Positions 44,077-56,924 of a DNA stretch of 64,000 nucleotides are shown one piece after another. This DNA comes from Chaenocephalus aceratus (lineage: Eukaryota; Chordata; Actinopteri; Perciformes; Channichthyidae), in NCBI GenBank assembly GCA_023974075.1, contig CM043797.1, positions 186,001 through 250,000 of the forward strand. Reading direction: 5' to 3'. Numbering within the stretch: position 1 is the first letter of the stretch; each line of letters opens with the position of its first letter. The notes beneath the pieces were generated by a model. It ran no database searches. It saw nothing but the letters and a program-made list of their open reading frames with translations, and was not told where the DNA came from. A program made the translations under genes and the position numbers.

Positions 44077-46522
44077 TTCATTTAATTTCAAACCTTTATT
44101 TAGACAGATAGGTCTCTTGAGATCATGGATCTCTTTTACAAGGGAGACCTGCATCAATTTAGTTCCACATGAAACATAAAAACAACATAAAAACAAACAA
44201 TAGAGGACATCATATTTACATATTCACCGACACTTACAAACACCCATAGTGTCCGAAAGCATCTCGTGCAGACGTGCCTTAAAAACATTCAGATAAATAA
44301 AATTGCTCAATTTTAAATTTGGACTGTAGGCTGTTCCAAGCAAGTGGAGCTGCGCACATAAAAGCCGTCTCACTCTTGGCACATCTAAGAAGACCACATC
44401 CTGCGATCTCAGACAATAGCTGCCCGCAACTTTCTGCTTTACCAGAGAACAGATGTAATACGGGAGTTTTCCCAACATAGCTTTATAAATAAAAGTGTAC
44501 CAGTGACTGAGCCTCCGTACAGAGAGTGATGGTAAACCTGCCTTGGTATACAGTGTACAGTGATGTGTAAGCACTTTACAATTTGTGACAAATCTCAGTG
44601 CACTGTGATACGCAGCATCTAACTTGACCAGGCAATGGGCAGGTGCATTCATATAGACCAGATCACCATAGTCCAGCACAGGTCAAAAGGTCACAGTGTC
44701 CATCAAAATGAACACATTGGGACCTTTCAGAGAGGTAGTTCACAAACCACCCCACTGCAAGGCCGGATATGCCAATACTGAGTAGCCTCTGCTTTAAAAT
44801 GCGATGATCAATGGTGTCAAACGCTTTGGAAAGGTCAATAAACAGATCTGCTTGTCGCAGTGATGGTGCTGTGTTTCTTTCTGAATCCTGACTGATGTTT
44901 AGACAGGATATCATTTATACATAAAAAACTCCTTTACTTGTTCACTCACAAGTCGTTCAAGCACCTTAGCCAGAACTGACAATTTAGAGATTGGCCTATA
45001 GTTATTTAAAATAGTTGCCTCCCCTCCTTTCAGTAAAGGCAAGACATAAGCAGACTTCCATACTTTTGGAATTGCATTTGTGCTGAGGGAGAGGTTAAAA
45101 AGAGAAGTAAGAGGTGGAGCAATAAAATCTGCAGCTATCTTTAAAAAGAAAGGTTCTAAGTTGTCCGGGCCAGCCGGTTTCCTAGGATCTAACTTGGATA
45201 ATGCTTCATGAACAATACCAATAGTTAAAGGAGTAAAACTGAAAGGGTTTTCCAGACCACATTGTTCAGAGTCAAGGATTGGAGCATTCACAGAAGCAGA
45301 AGTACAGTCAGTGACAGAATCAAACAGAGAGCCACAAGACACAAAATGCTTATTAAAGCAATTTAGCATAGTAGCCCTGTCTGATATAATGCCTATGCTG
45401 TGGTAAGGCACGGAGGTAGCTCATTTGGGATATCACCAGTTGAAATCGATTTTATGGCTTTCCAAAATGTCCTATGATTATTCAGGTTTTCTGTGGTAAC
45501 CGACAAATAGTACTTTGATTTAGCACTTTTTATTTGAGATGTGAAGCTATTTCTTAGCTGCCTAAAACGCAGCCATTCTACCTCTGAGCCTGATTTCCTA
45601 GCCTTAGCCCAGGCCTTGTTTCTCTCATGAAGTAGACTGGACAGCTTAGCAGAAAACCAGGGATTGTTTCAGTCCCTTCACTCTAAATGTACGCAGAGGT
45701 GCATGTCTATCTATAATTTTCATAAAACCAAGATAAAAAATAAGACCATGCAGTTTCTAAATCAGCACACAGATTGATTTTACCGCTATCAAAATCAAAC
45801 AAATCATGTAAAAAACCCTGCTCCACAAAGTGTTTTTTGTCTCTCTTTGTGATGATACGTGGTTTAACCTTTTGGACCTTAGTGTCCCTAATTGTGGCTA
45901 CAACACAGTGGTCACTCACATCATTAGCAAATACTCCCACAGATGAGTATTTATGTGGAACATTTGTTAAAATTAGATCAATTAAGGAGGATTTATTTGG
46001 GGACTTCATATTTGGGCGAGTAGGACTGTCTATAATCTGGGTAAAATTCAAAGAGGTACACAGGTTTTTAAAATCCTCTGACACAGAAGTTAACCAGTCC
46101 CAATTAAAATCACCAAGCAGCACTATTTCCTTGTAGGAAAGTTGTGATAACAGTTTTGCCAATGACGATAAAGAGTCCTTGACAGCCGAGGGGGCCCTGT
46201 AGCAGCCCACCACCATGACCTGTTGACCCTTTGTTACCTCAATATTCACGGCTAAACATTCTAGCTGTTTACTAACAGATTTGGAAACCATATTAGTTAC
46301 ACAAAACTTATTTTTCACATAAATGGCAACGCCACCACCTTTTTTAGGCCGGTCAGTACGATATACACTGTAACCATTTATGTAAATGTCAGAGGCCAAA
46401 ATGGATTTATCTAGCCACGTTTCTGATAAGACAATGACATCAGCATCAGTCGAACTCGCCCAAATACGGACAAAATCTAATTTAGGTAACATACTACGCA
46501 CATTTAAATGAATTAAACCTAG
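44077..46522 (-). pseudogene. CR1/L2-group LINE, near-complete endonuclease and RT
   Basis: On the minus strand, 46576-45707 encodes an APE-type endonuclease of about 260 residues: LIHLNVRSMLPK, then SETWLD (catalytic Glu region), RTDRPKKGGGVAIYV, VVGCYRAP, LLGDFNWDW, and NDVSDHCVV (catalytic Asp-His). Its apparent Met lies in the flanking LTR. Then 45411-44911 gives LDPRKPAGPDNLEP and NNYRPISKLSVLAKVLERL, and 44914-44663 gives FIDLSKAFDTIDHRIL. The frame 44679-44224 is the C-terminus ending LNVFKARLHEML. Stops and frameshifts lie between the frames and part of the RT core is missing. The 3' end (ataaaggtttgaaattaaatgaa) abuts the duplicated cctata. The same family's 3' end recurs at 54740-55895. 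Confidence 0.9.
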
Positions 46523-47034
46523 CCTATATATAACCTTCTCACTTACACTCACTGACCCAGATACCAGCACACACACATATTCTTTTCAAGGTTCCTTCTG
46601 GGGCCAATATAATATCTGTGTACAATGTTTGATTGTCTGGGAGAGAATAGTTTGTGTCAAATATTCTTGGGAAAGTAAAGGAGTGAATTCAGGTGCAAGA
46701 TAAAGATTGACTCTGTCCTTGTTTACTTCCGAAGCTCTCAGGCTGTGTTCAGAAGTAAATTACTTTTTCCCAGAACTCTGATTCGCTGTATTGGGCCCGA
46801 CCCGAAGTGAATCCAACCAGTGAGAACACCTAGGGGAGTGAGCAACCGCACAACTCCTCCCCACGGACTCTCTGATTTGCTTAGGAGTGAAATCGACCAA
46901 TTAGAGATTTGGGGGGGGCAGAGTTGTTGTTGGTTGCTCCCAAGCGGCAAACTCTGGGGAACAGCCGGGAAACCAATACGGAAGTGCCACACACTGCAGT
47001 TCATACATGGGCCGCTAGGGACTGGCTGCAGAAA

Positions 47035-47846
47035 GGAGCAATTTCCATAGACCATACATGTTTCTACCCATGGATGCAATAAATATTATTATCGATATAG
47101 TTAGATTCCACCTTCATGATTATGAATCTGTGAGTGAATTGTTTTCTAACACGACCCTTTTATTTATATTAGGTCTTAAAGTGTTTGCATAAATTAGGGC
47201 GTGGTCACGTTGATGGACATGTACATGCCTCACTGTCAGCTAACAGCAACTTGTCCACTCTGCTAGGCTACAACCATAGAGGCTACAACGTTAGTTAGTC
47301 ATAGTACTGTACTTGACCCTTTAGCCGTGTTCGTGGTGATTGTGCCTTTTAGGGAATATTGTTACAAATACCAGACAATTAAAATGTCGTGCTGTGCGCT
47401 TCAATGTACTAACATAACTTCTAAGCCCACTGCGGCTCCGTTAGGTCCGGGCGGTAGAGTCCGTCTTTTCTCAACGTGTGAATGACAAGCATTAAGAATA
47501 ACAAAATATAGCTAATTCTCTTGCAGATTGTCTTATTTGATTATGAATGTAACGTTTATATAGGGGAACTACACTGTTAGCAGTAACTTGGTATGCATGT
47601 ATTTCATGTTAGCTTAGCTTCTTAGCCTGAGCTAGCTCTGTTTACTTCCAGTTCGGAGGCAGCAGGTCCCGCCTCGGCTCCGCCTCTTTGCCCTTATTTG
47701 GAGCAGGCGGGATTAGACTCTGACGACACAGTCGAGCCGTTAGTGGCCGACTCCGCCTACTAAGGGCTTCACGGCAACTCTGCAGAATCCTATGGGTGAC
47801 GTCACGGACACTACGTCCATGTATATATACAGTCTATGGTTGCTCC
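47035..47846 (+). mobile_element. Small inverted-repeat element with THAP-domain remnant
   Basis: Ends are ggagcaatttccatagacc and the inverse ggtctatgg-like gtctatggttgctcc. At 47384 a frame reads MSCCALQCTN then ITSKPTAAPLG, and stops after about 35 codons. The Cys spacing and position match the start of THAP zinc fingers, which occur in P-element-like and Kolobok transposases as well as host factors. A tgacgtca box lies near 47793 and tatatatacagtctatgg near 47823. Comparable motifs precede the THAP start at 63889. Confidence 0.5.
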
Positions 47847-48127
47847 GTATAAATATGTATAAATATGTCTATGTATACTGATGTTTATTCATGCAAAAGG
47901 CCCCCTGTTTCTGACTGGCTGGTCCCGATATCTCACGGCAGTAGAACTGGGAGTCCAGAGTACTCTGTAACTTGTATTGGTGTTTTTTACCATTAAAATC
48001 AGATTATTGTTATAACTTTTATTCCGGTGTTTTGAACTCCTTCTTTTATTAATCTGACCAGGCTCATCTAACGGACGGCACGGAGCGGAGGTGGGCATTA
48101 GGCCACCACCACGGTGTTTGCTCCTAC

Positions 48128-48406
48128 AATAGTCAGGGGATTTGGGTGAAGGAAGACACATCTATGGAATCACAATTTCAATAGCTTACCATTAAATGAC
48201 GGATATACCTTTCTGTATGTGATGTTTTACAAATCAGATATTAATGTGTAGAAGTAAAACAGGAGAAATAGTATAGCAATATCCTGTACAATTATGTAAA
48301 AACATGAATACAACTAAATATCTTCAGATGTTATACATACATAAGTGTCCTACACTAATAATACAAAGTTATTATTAGTATGCTGTGTGTACCTTGTGTG
48401 CACCTA
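48128..48406. other. No gene recognised
   Basis: AT-rich spacer between the ERV-like LTR and the second TA-flanked element. Confidence 0.5.
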
Positions 48407-51400
48407 CAGATGTAGCGCTTCGTTTCAGACGCCTACCCGTGCGGGTCCGTGATCGGCACGGGGTGGGCCCCTGCTGATAAGGAAAACCCCCCCGCAGGAC
48501 TTGAAACGCCCCCTTGATAAATACATTTAATTATAATGAAACCAGCAGCAATGGATCATGGATCCACCAGGGGGAGCCGTGAAAAGCTGCCACACTGGAA
48601 CTCATGTGAAATAAACAGCTGATCTACATGATCTGATATAGCGGATATTTGTTAAGATCCATATATGTCACGGATAGGATCATATTCTGTGCTTAAGTAA
48701 GAGACATGTAATCATTTACTAAACATCACCATGTTTTTATTTAACAAAATAATGTTTAATTTACGTTGGCGTAAGTACAAAACCATCGCTATGTTTTTAG
48801 ATCAGGAAATGCATCCAGGGTCAAACAAACGATGTTCGATCGTGATCCTCGCGATCATTTAATGTATCATATGTTCGCGAGTTGAAATGAATGCACTACA
48901 TTTAATCCACGTGAGTTTACAACGACAACAATAATCGCTTTGTTTTTATATCACATCCGACGGAGGAAAATGCAGCGGCTCTCTACCGATCATCCTAATC
49001 CCACGGGCAAACAATAATATGTACAGTGTTCATAGTTTACTGTATTATTAGTGTTTAATATTACTGCTATAATAATCACACATTGAGTTGTTGAAATCAG
49101 ACCGTCGTTTTTTTTAAACGCTCTGAATGAAACGGCAGCTCTCAGGTGATCAGCTGTGTGTTTACACAATAACATATGCATAGTAATTTAATACCTTCCA
49201 ACACACATTGTGAGAACAGTTCTGTTTCATATGAGTGTTGAGAGCCGTATCCACAAATCTACTAATTTTGCCCTCAGTGCACCAGATTGATGCATTTAAC
49301 TTCAATTTAAATAAAAACATCTTCTGTTGTAACAACAATAACATTATAAATAGTAACATAGCATGGTATTGCACATTTACTGTAGCTTTGAGTGTTACTG
49401 GCCTGAGATTTTTTTATTACATGAATGAAGGTGACTGAGGCTTTTTAATATAGACTTTTCAGTGTCCCACATTTTGCACAGAACTGTCCCACATTAGGAA
49501 AACAGATTGTCTGAGACAACTTGGCACTAAGAGTACTAATATGTCTACCATTTCTTGTATGAGTTTAATATCTGCATGTTCTCTTTTGGTTTGATTAGGA
49601 CACATCCTGGGGATTTCAGAATGTTACTGGATTTTGATTTATTGTATCGGCTTCATGTCACAATATATTCCCGAAGTCTGAAATGCAAAAATGTTCCACA
49701 TTAGGGCAATTCACCCTACATTTAATCATTTTGTTTATTTTTAACGAAATAAATGTGGTTTAATCCATCATGAAATTAATGTAGGCTATTTACTTAGTAC
49801 ATATCTGACATTAACGATTAACACACTGTTCATACTGCTCACAGCTGATATCTAGTGTATGCATACCCCTCACTGTTTATTCATCATTCAATTCATTATA
49901 TATTTTATTCTGTAGATTGTGAACATTACTTTTCACTTTTCTGCTTGTTGCACCTGGTTAGAAGCTAAACTGCATTTCGTTGTCTCAGTACCTGTAATCT
50001 GTGCAATAACAATAAAGTTGAATCTAATCTTGAGCAGGAACTAATGTAGGCTATTTACTTAGTACATATCTGACATTAACGATTAAACACGTTTGTGCAT
50101 TCTTTATGAATGCAAACCGAGTCATTTCGTTTATTTTTAATGAAATAAATGTGATTTAATCCACATAATTTACTGTGTTAATTGTTTACTGTACAGTAGT
50201 ATTGTTTAACTTGAAGGTGCCTGATGTGAACATTTCCAGAATGTATTGTCTTCACTTTTTAAATGCCTCTGTGATGTGCTGCAAACCATACCGTTCAGCA
50301 GCCCAACCCCCCATGTCTCCTATGTATGTTGGGGACCCTTTGTTTAAAACGAATTGGCCATCGGAATGTGTGTCACATTCCACAGCTCTCCCCCCCCCCC
50401 CTCCTGTGATCCCCCGCACACAGAGAGGGAGATCGCTTTTCTGAAGAGAGCGGAAATAATGATATTGCAAGTTAGAAACGTAAAATGCATTTTGACAGAC
50501 ACTTGAGGGAAATATGCTGCATTTTGAATGTCCGATAGTCCACCATTAACACCTTAGTCCGTCTCGTCTCATCAACGAAAACTAAATATACATGACATAC
50601 TTTGTTTTAGATTTCGCATGAGAGCAAAAGGAGAATATCCGTGTGTAAGAGTGAAAATGTATGTATGTAAAATGAGAATATATGTGTGTAAGAGTGAAAA
50701 TATGCTGCATTTTGAATGTCCGATAGTCCACTATTTCCACCGGAAATATCAAACATTTAATAAAAGTGAAAAACAATGAACAAGACTTAACGTATTCATC
50801 ATAATTAATTATATTTATTTCGTTTGGATGTAGGTGATCTTCTACTATATGAACATTTTGGACCCAAAATCACCAAAAAAACGTAAAAACAGATTTTGAA
50901 AATGATTTTATTTTTCATAACACAAACATACACAACGAACATTTAAAAGCTGGAAATATATATGGGATGTGACTATGATAATGTGAAAGTTTGATTGAGG
51001 TAGCATGGATTTCATTCTGATAAGGCAAAAGTGTTATTATAAATATAATACAAATATATATATATATACACATTATGTACAACAATCTGTTTTTTCTGTC
51101 TTTATCTGTGCCACGCTTCAAAGCGGTTTCTGTCAACAACGACACAGAGGACAACATCACAGATTCCTCCTCCTCCAGGTCAAAAAACAAGCTTAAAGCT
51201 TGACTCACGTTCAGAGTTCTCTTCATCATAGTTGAATCTTCAAAACTCTAAATCTATCTAACTATATCTAAATTCTCAATGTTTGTCCGTCACTTTACTT
51301 CAATCGCAGTCTCCCGCAGCCTCTCTTCGTCTCCGCCGCCTCTCTTCGTCTCCTGCCGCCTGTCTTCGTATATCTTCGTCTCTCTCCATTTCACGCCGTC

Positions 51401-52414
51401 TCTCTTCGGTTCCCGCCGTCCCTCTTCGTCTCTTTTCGTCTCGTTTCGTATCACTCCGTTTAACTGATTACCTCACCCCCTCCCTGGTAAATACATCCTG
51501 TTGAGCAGAATCTACAGTTTCCAGTATTTCCGTTTCGTAAAATGATCAAATATGGCGAAGATATTCAAATATGTGCTTCCGTATTTCATACTTTTGAAAT
51601 GTATTAACTTTATATCATCGTATCTCCGTGTTTACAGGGTCTTTTTGCATGAAACAAAGACTGGGATATAGTTTCAAGCCAGTACTTTCGACAGAAACAC
51701 ACGGCAATGTTGTCCGGACTGTTGTTTTTATGCGGCACCGGCTTGAACAGGTCATGTGATCTGATCACGCCGGCGTGACGGTCGACTCCAAAGGGTTAAT
51801 ATTAAATACATATAAGTATTTTTACAACTTGTATTTAGAAATACTCTGTTGTAATTATTGATGCATACATGTGTTCATCCATTTAATGTGGCATCTGCTA
51901 TAATGGGGTTAATATATGATATTACTTAATAATACAATACATTATAATATATGATATGATAATTACATTTTAGTTTTATTCATTTCTTATTTCATAGTTT
52001 CTCATTATTATTATTTTTATCGCTCATCTTATTTTTGATTTTATTAATCTGTGTGAATCTGTGCTGTCCTGTTTTTCACTCTCACCCTGTTGCTGTTTGA
52101 ACTACTGAATTTCCCCACGGGATTAATAAAGGTCCATCGTATCTTATCTTAATGTATAAGTTGATTTACTTCAATCTACTGTACAATTATTACAAGAAAT
52201 ATATTGCATAAAGCAAACTATATACTTTATTTGATCTAAAATATTGATGTTTCTACAACGCCCATTGTGTATTTGTGAATGAAGCGCCATCTCATGGTTA
52301 AATCCTGTAATTGAACAAATGGGGAAATTGGGGCAACGCCCTCTAGCAATTTGGCAACACCCCAGCCACTGGCATCCGCTGGGCTTTTGAGTCTGATCTG
52401 GAGTGCTACATCTG
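48407..52414 (-). mobile_element. 4.0-kb TA-flanked inverted-repeat element, copy 2
   Basis: Inverted relative to 23253-27613. It starts cagatgtagcgcttcg and ends ggagtgctacatctg, with TA at 48405-48406 and 52415-52416. It carries the same ordered internal blocks: cccgtgccgatcacgg side first, then the cactttattgttattg-type tail, the gacgaag minisatellite (51300-51460) and a single 220-bp unit. A short extra segment near 50650-50760 is absent from copy 1. No coding capacity was recognised. Confidence 0.85.
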
Positions 52415-52416
52415 TA

Positions 52417-53182
52417 GTGCCTAGTGGTTAAAGCACGTTATTGAATTATTTTTGTTGAATAATGTTATTTGATGAAAAAAATATTAAGAGTAATATTTTT
52501 TTACTTTCATAGGGGGAAAGTAGAAGGTCTGTGATAGAAGTATAGCATATAAAAAAATCAAGAAGATACTGTAAGTGATCTCTACAATAAAACAGTTTAG
52601 TGCTGGATGTCCAAAGTTATTAATAGAGGATGTGCAAAACAGACAACTAATTCACCTTTATTAACACATTAAAGAATACTTTAGGTTAAGGTCTTCTTTC
52701 AAATAAGAAAAAAGCTTTGGGGTATCTATCTACAGATAAATATTAAGCCTGACAAAGTACTTAACGTCTAATATATTGCTTTCCTGCAATGTTAACTATG
52801 TTGAAGCACTTATTTTAACTGATATTATACACATTAATTATACTCTTATGTATGTAGATAGTATAATAAATGTGCAGAATATGACAGTTTAATGGTGGAG
52901 GTACACACATATTGATAGATGTCTTGTAATGTACTATTGAGGAATCTGTGACCCAAGTTTTTCATTCATTGCATAACTACACCGTAGTCGTGTATATGAT
53001 ATGTCAATAAACCTTTGAAAATCTTGAAATCTTGAAAGGGATGTGCAAAATAGCAATTATATACAGTTTTTAATTAACTATTAGTAGAGAATAACGAGTA
53101 ATGAATATACTTTATAGAGATCTGCAGATAAATGTTTAGTCTTCTCCAGCACCAAATATCTCTCCTGATTGTTGGCACTTGA
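52417..53182. other. LRFN intron, no feature recognised
   Basis: AT-rich intronic sequence. I see no coding frame or repeat that I can support. Confidence 0.5.
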
Positions 53183-53190
53183 CAATCACC

Positions 53191-54560
53191 CAGTGGCGGC
53201 TGGTGGATAATATTTTGGTGTGGCTATTGATAGAGTGAGTAAAACATTTTTTTTTGGGAAAAATGACCCCTTAAATTAGGACTTCTGGTGATGTAATGGC
53301 GCGTTTCCAGTGCAGCGCGGAGCTCGCTATGCTGTGTTCAGACCGGACGCGATGCGAATATTCGCTTCGCTCTCAACGCTCCTATCGCATCGCTCTAGTC
53401 GCTCGAGTTTTACCGCAGCTGCCAGCTGTGTTTACTCGCATCATTCAAACAAGACGCGCTGGCTCGGGAGCTACAACAACATGAACATATTTTACCGTGA
53501 TTAAATTGTAATACACATTTCTAATGATACCGACGTAACAACATACTGATACCGGTTAGTAAAAACCATGAATGAATGCTTTGACAAGTCTGCAGACAGA
53601 CGGCAGGCGAAAAACCTCTTAGAATGCTTGTTTCCTGAATGGAGCTTGGCTAAGCTAACGCTATATATGCTCCGACCGTCCACACTCACAACAACGGCCC
53701 TACAGACATAAATAAACCAGCGACTGTATTCTCCATGACACAGACAGTCCTGTGGTTTGTACTTGTTTAACTTTGTCTAGTTTCTGAACAGATCGTATCT
53801 GTCCCCGGCTGTTTGAAGAGCAAGCATGTGAAACAAAAGATAGCATTTACCTGTTTGCACCCAGCTAGCCATGTGAGAAGCCTTGTTGATACGTTTTGTC
53901 TTTTTCATGAGCTTGCTGTGATATATATAAATCGGGTTGGTCCGGTCCAAGGTCTTTAAGTATCAATTTATCTCCCAAACTTCTCCTTTCAAAAGGATTG
54001 GAGAGTAGCTCTTGGGCGGACCGAGGTTCCGGCGACTCCACCTGCACACCATTCTCATCCAAATACTGCGTTACCTTGGTCACTCACGAGTCTAAAAAAC
54101 AACTCACGTCAACGCACGTAAGCAACATGGGCGCCAACGTGAGCGCCCACGTGACCAAAATATTTGACGGCGCTGATTGGCTGAAATTATGTTTCGGCGG
54201 CACAGTTTACTATTGAGACTTTTGCAACGTGCTGGTTGCTGCTGTTTGGCTCGGGGGCTCTGCCCCGTAATGATAAACTAATGCCATGGGCAAGGCCAGG
54301 CAGGAAACAGGTGACTTATCAGTAACTTTTAGACATCGTAACACAATTTTAAACGAGATTGTATTGTAGATTATACATGTTTGTGATACCAATTGTATGA
54401 TATTTACCTTGTTCATTAAAAATTAAAATATAAAATATATATTTTTTAAATATTTCTTTTAAATATATATTTTTTATTTAATTTTATTTTATTTTTTTTA
54501 TTTTGTATCTGGCAAGAGGTGGGGCGGCGCCCCTAGCGCCCCTATGGCCGGCCGCCACTG
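53191..54560 (-). mobile_element. hAT element with zf-TTF-type transposase first exon
   Basis: The termini are cagtggcggctggt and the inverse of cagtggcggccggcc. A perfect octamer duplication caatcacc lies at 53183-53190 and 54561-54568. On the minus strand 54083-53865 reads YLDENGVQVESPEPRSAQ, LLSNPFERRSLGDKL, then LKDLGPDQPDLYISQ, and ends KTYQQGFSHG followed by a stop. This is the N-terminal region of hAT transposases of the TTF-zinc-finger (ZNF862/ZMYM-like) type. Everything downstream, including the catalytic core, is missing, so it is a non-autonomous derivative. Confidence 0.88.
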
Positions 54561-54739
54561 CAATCACCTTTCCCTGAATTGTACCCAGGTGTAACTAAAG
54601 TCTGCTTTAAGGGTTGTTTATATGTCACATCATTAATCAGAATCTGCAGAGTAACTAAAGTAAATGTAGTGGAGTAAAATACCAGGTTAACCTCTGAATT
54701 GTAGTGGAGTAGAATTACAAAGTAACAATAAGTAAGTGG

Positions 54740-55895
54740 CTACTGCCTGAGATCGCATGCTGTAGTTTTATTAAATGTGCCAACTGCTAGGTCTTAGGGA
54801 AGATAGCTTTTTAGATGTGCAGCTCCTCTGTCCTTGGAACACTCTGCAATTGAAATGGGAACTGGGCAATCTGGTGCCACTAAATGTTTTTAAAGCTCGG
54901 TTGGATGCTACTCAATCGGAAGCTGTTGGTACCTGCATCAGAGTTTTCCGTTAGCCGGTAATTACCGGTTTTTAGCTGGTAACATTTATTAAAAACTGGT
55001 AAATTCAAAACCTGCCGGTCAAAATGTCTGGTAATCATTAGGGAGGCTCCGATCGATCGGCCGCCGGTCATTATCGGCCGATATTCACTCTTAATAGTTT
55101 GATCGGTGCTCTCTATAAAGGCCGATCAGGAGAGCTGGATCTGATCGATATGGACATAAACGCGAGTGAAGTGTAACCGGACGAGAGAGAAAGATCAGAT
55201 CAGCTGCTGAGTCTGACCGAGACAACGCAGCTCTGCATGATCACCTGAAGCCCCGCCCCTCTGTTTAGCGAGCTGCAGGAGCTGCATGAGAAACTGACGG
55301 GCTGTCAGGAGAGAGAGGGGGGAGAGGGGAAAAGAGAGGATCCGAGTCCCGTGTTATTATTCAAATGTAATGTAAACTTTTGAATAATGTACGTTATCTA
55401 CAAGTAGTTTTGTTTTGAATGTAATAATTATGTTGTTTGTTGTTTGTGGAATAATTTATTGAAAAATGAATCTGAATTTTTCGATCTGTTACGATTATAA
55501 ACTGAAGCAATATAAAAATGAGCCCGTGAACTGAGTTTTAAACTGAAGCATATCTGCTCATAGTCCGGTAATTACCTGCTAACGGAAACTCTGCTACACA
55601 ACTCTTATTATTATTATTGAAATATGACCGGTAAGTTTCAAATTTGTCCGGTAAAATAAATTCTGTCCGGACATTTGACCGGCGAGAAAAAATCGTAACG
55701 GAAACCCTGACCTGCACATGTTGGATAGTTATGTAAATTGTAAACCCTGTAATGATGCTGTAAGATGTCCTTTTTGTTGTTCTGTTTATGTTTTTATGTT
55801 TCATGTGGAACCTACTTGAGCAGGTCTCCCTTGAAAAAGAGATCAATGATCTCAATGGGATACACCTGGATAAATAAAGGTTTGAAATGAAATTA
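54740..55895 (+). pseudogene. LINE 3' end of the 44-kb family, split by a hAT MITE
   Basis: Before the insertion, about 54800-54925 reads CAAPLSWNTLQLKWELGN and LNVFKARLDAT, equivalent to the C-terminus of the LINE at 44224. After it, 55717-55895 is the 3' untranslated end (tttcatgtggaac, caggtctcccttgaaaaagaga, ataaaggtttgaaatgaaat). It is heavily 5'-truncated. Confidence 0.85.
54939..55709. mobile_element. hAT MITE inserted in LINE tail
   Basis: The termini are cagagttttccgtta and the inverse of cagggtttccgtta. The octamers acctgcat (54931-54938) and acctgcac (55710-55717) match at 7 of 8. The interrupted LINE independently fixes the boundaries. Inside, from about 55035, a second repeat (aggctccgatcgatcggcc) appears nested. 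It has no transposase. Confidence 0.88.
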
Positions 55896-56049
55896 AATGA
55901 AACAATGAGCTGTCATGTGGGTATATAGTAATGCTGCCCATTATGGATACAAGCGATTTTCACCCATTTAGTAATTACATGCTTTAAATGTGCACACACC
56001 AATGTGTTTCCTATCGCCTAAACCTCCAGGGCTGTACACAGTTTAATAC

Positions 56050-56730
56050 TGTCAACTTCTAATTTTGGGAAAAACGAAAACGTCTTTTAAAATTACAATT
56101 CCCAGTAGAGATGTGTCATGGAGAACATGTTGCGAAAACACAATAGCCATCATGTGTAGATCTGGGGGGCGTTCGAGTCCAGTTTTGAATAGTCTGCCGT
56201 GGTTTCGTTCCATTTCAAAGAGCTTGACGCTCGGCGTAACCTTAGCGCACTGCACTCCAACATCCAATCCCAGAGTCTGAAGATTAATCACAGGGTTTGT
56301 CGCAAAGCGGACAGGCGTCGTCACAACAATAGCTGGGGATTGTGGGTATTTGTCTCTTTGGCGCCCCACATTTCAGAGAAAACAAGTTGTTTCTCAGAAT
56401 TGAAGGGGAAAAACACAAAAGCATTGCACACAATTTAAACCTATCAATGTCGTTTAATTAACAAAGGTAATCTGGTGTTTTTGAGTTGATGAGTAGTGGA
56501 GATATCACTGTCAAATCAATGGACAGTAAGGAGAATACTTACTTCCGGGTGTACAATTCTCCATTATCCAATGGGAATGGACGCTCACATTGCCTTTAAG
56601 AGCTGCCGACATAAATGGATGCGGTGCTTCCATGAGCGTCAAATACCACCGCCGATGGGAAGACATTGCAATCAGTTGAGAGCTCTTTGTGTCAATTTAT
56701 GAAGCTGAAGGAGCCTCGGCGCATCAAACA
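56050..56730 (-). repeat. Interspersed repeat D, uninterrupted copy
   Basis: Reverse complement of 35195-35646 joined to 39538-39650. At the position where the 35-kb copy carries the 3.9-kb transposon, this copy reads ccccagctattgttgtgacgacg on the minus strand without interruption. It therefore documents the pre-insertion state. Confidence 0.82.
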
Positions 56731-56924
56731 AATTATCATATCTACGGCTGGTCTTCTGTAACTTGTCTCTTACTGTGGAGTATCTGAACATAAATTATCA
56801 TTAACCAAACAATTGATTTGAAGATGCAGAAGAAAGCTTGAGCGTGAACATCAGTTATGTCCTGTCACAGGACAAAAGTTAAATCAGACACATTATCGAT
56901 CCAACCCAAAGCAGCCACACTCAC

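Larger units (their letters stand above)
44052..48127 (+). repeat. ERV-like LTR (3'), interrupted by a LINE and a THAP-bearing element
   Basis: LTR pieces lie at 44052-44076, 46523-46923 and about 48036-48127. The LINE 44077-46522 duplicated cctata on insertion (44071-44076, 46523-46528). A second extra block of about 1.1 kb (46924-48035) is absent from the 5' LTR. The right end gtttgctcctacaa matches the 5' LTR end. Confidence 0.75.
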
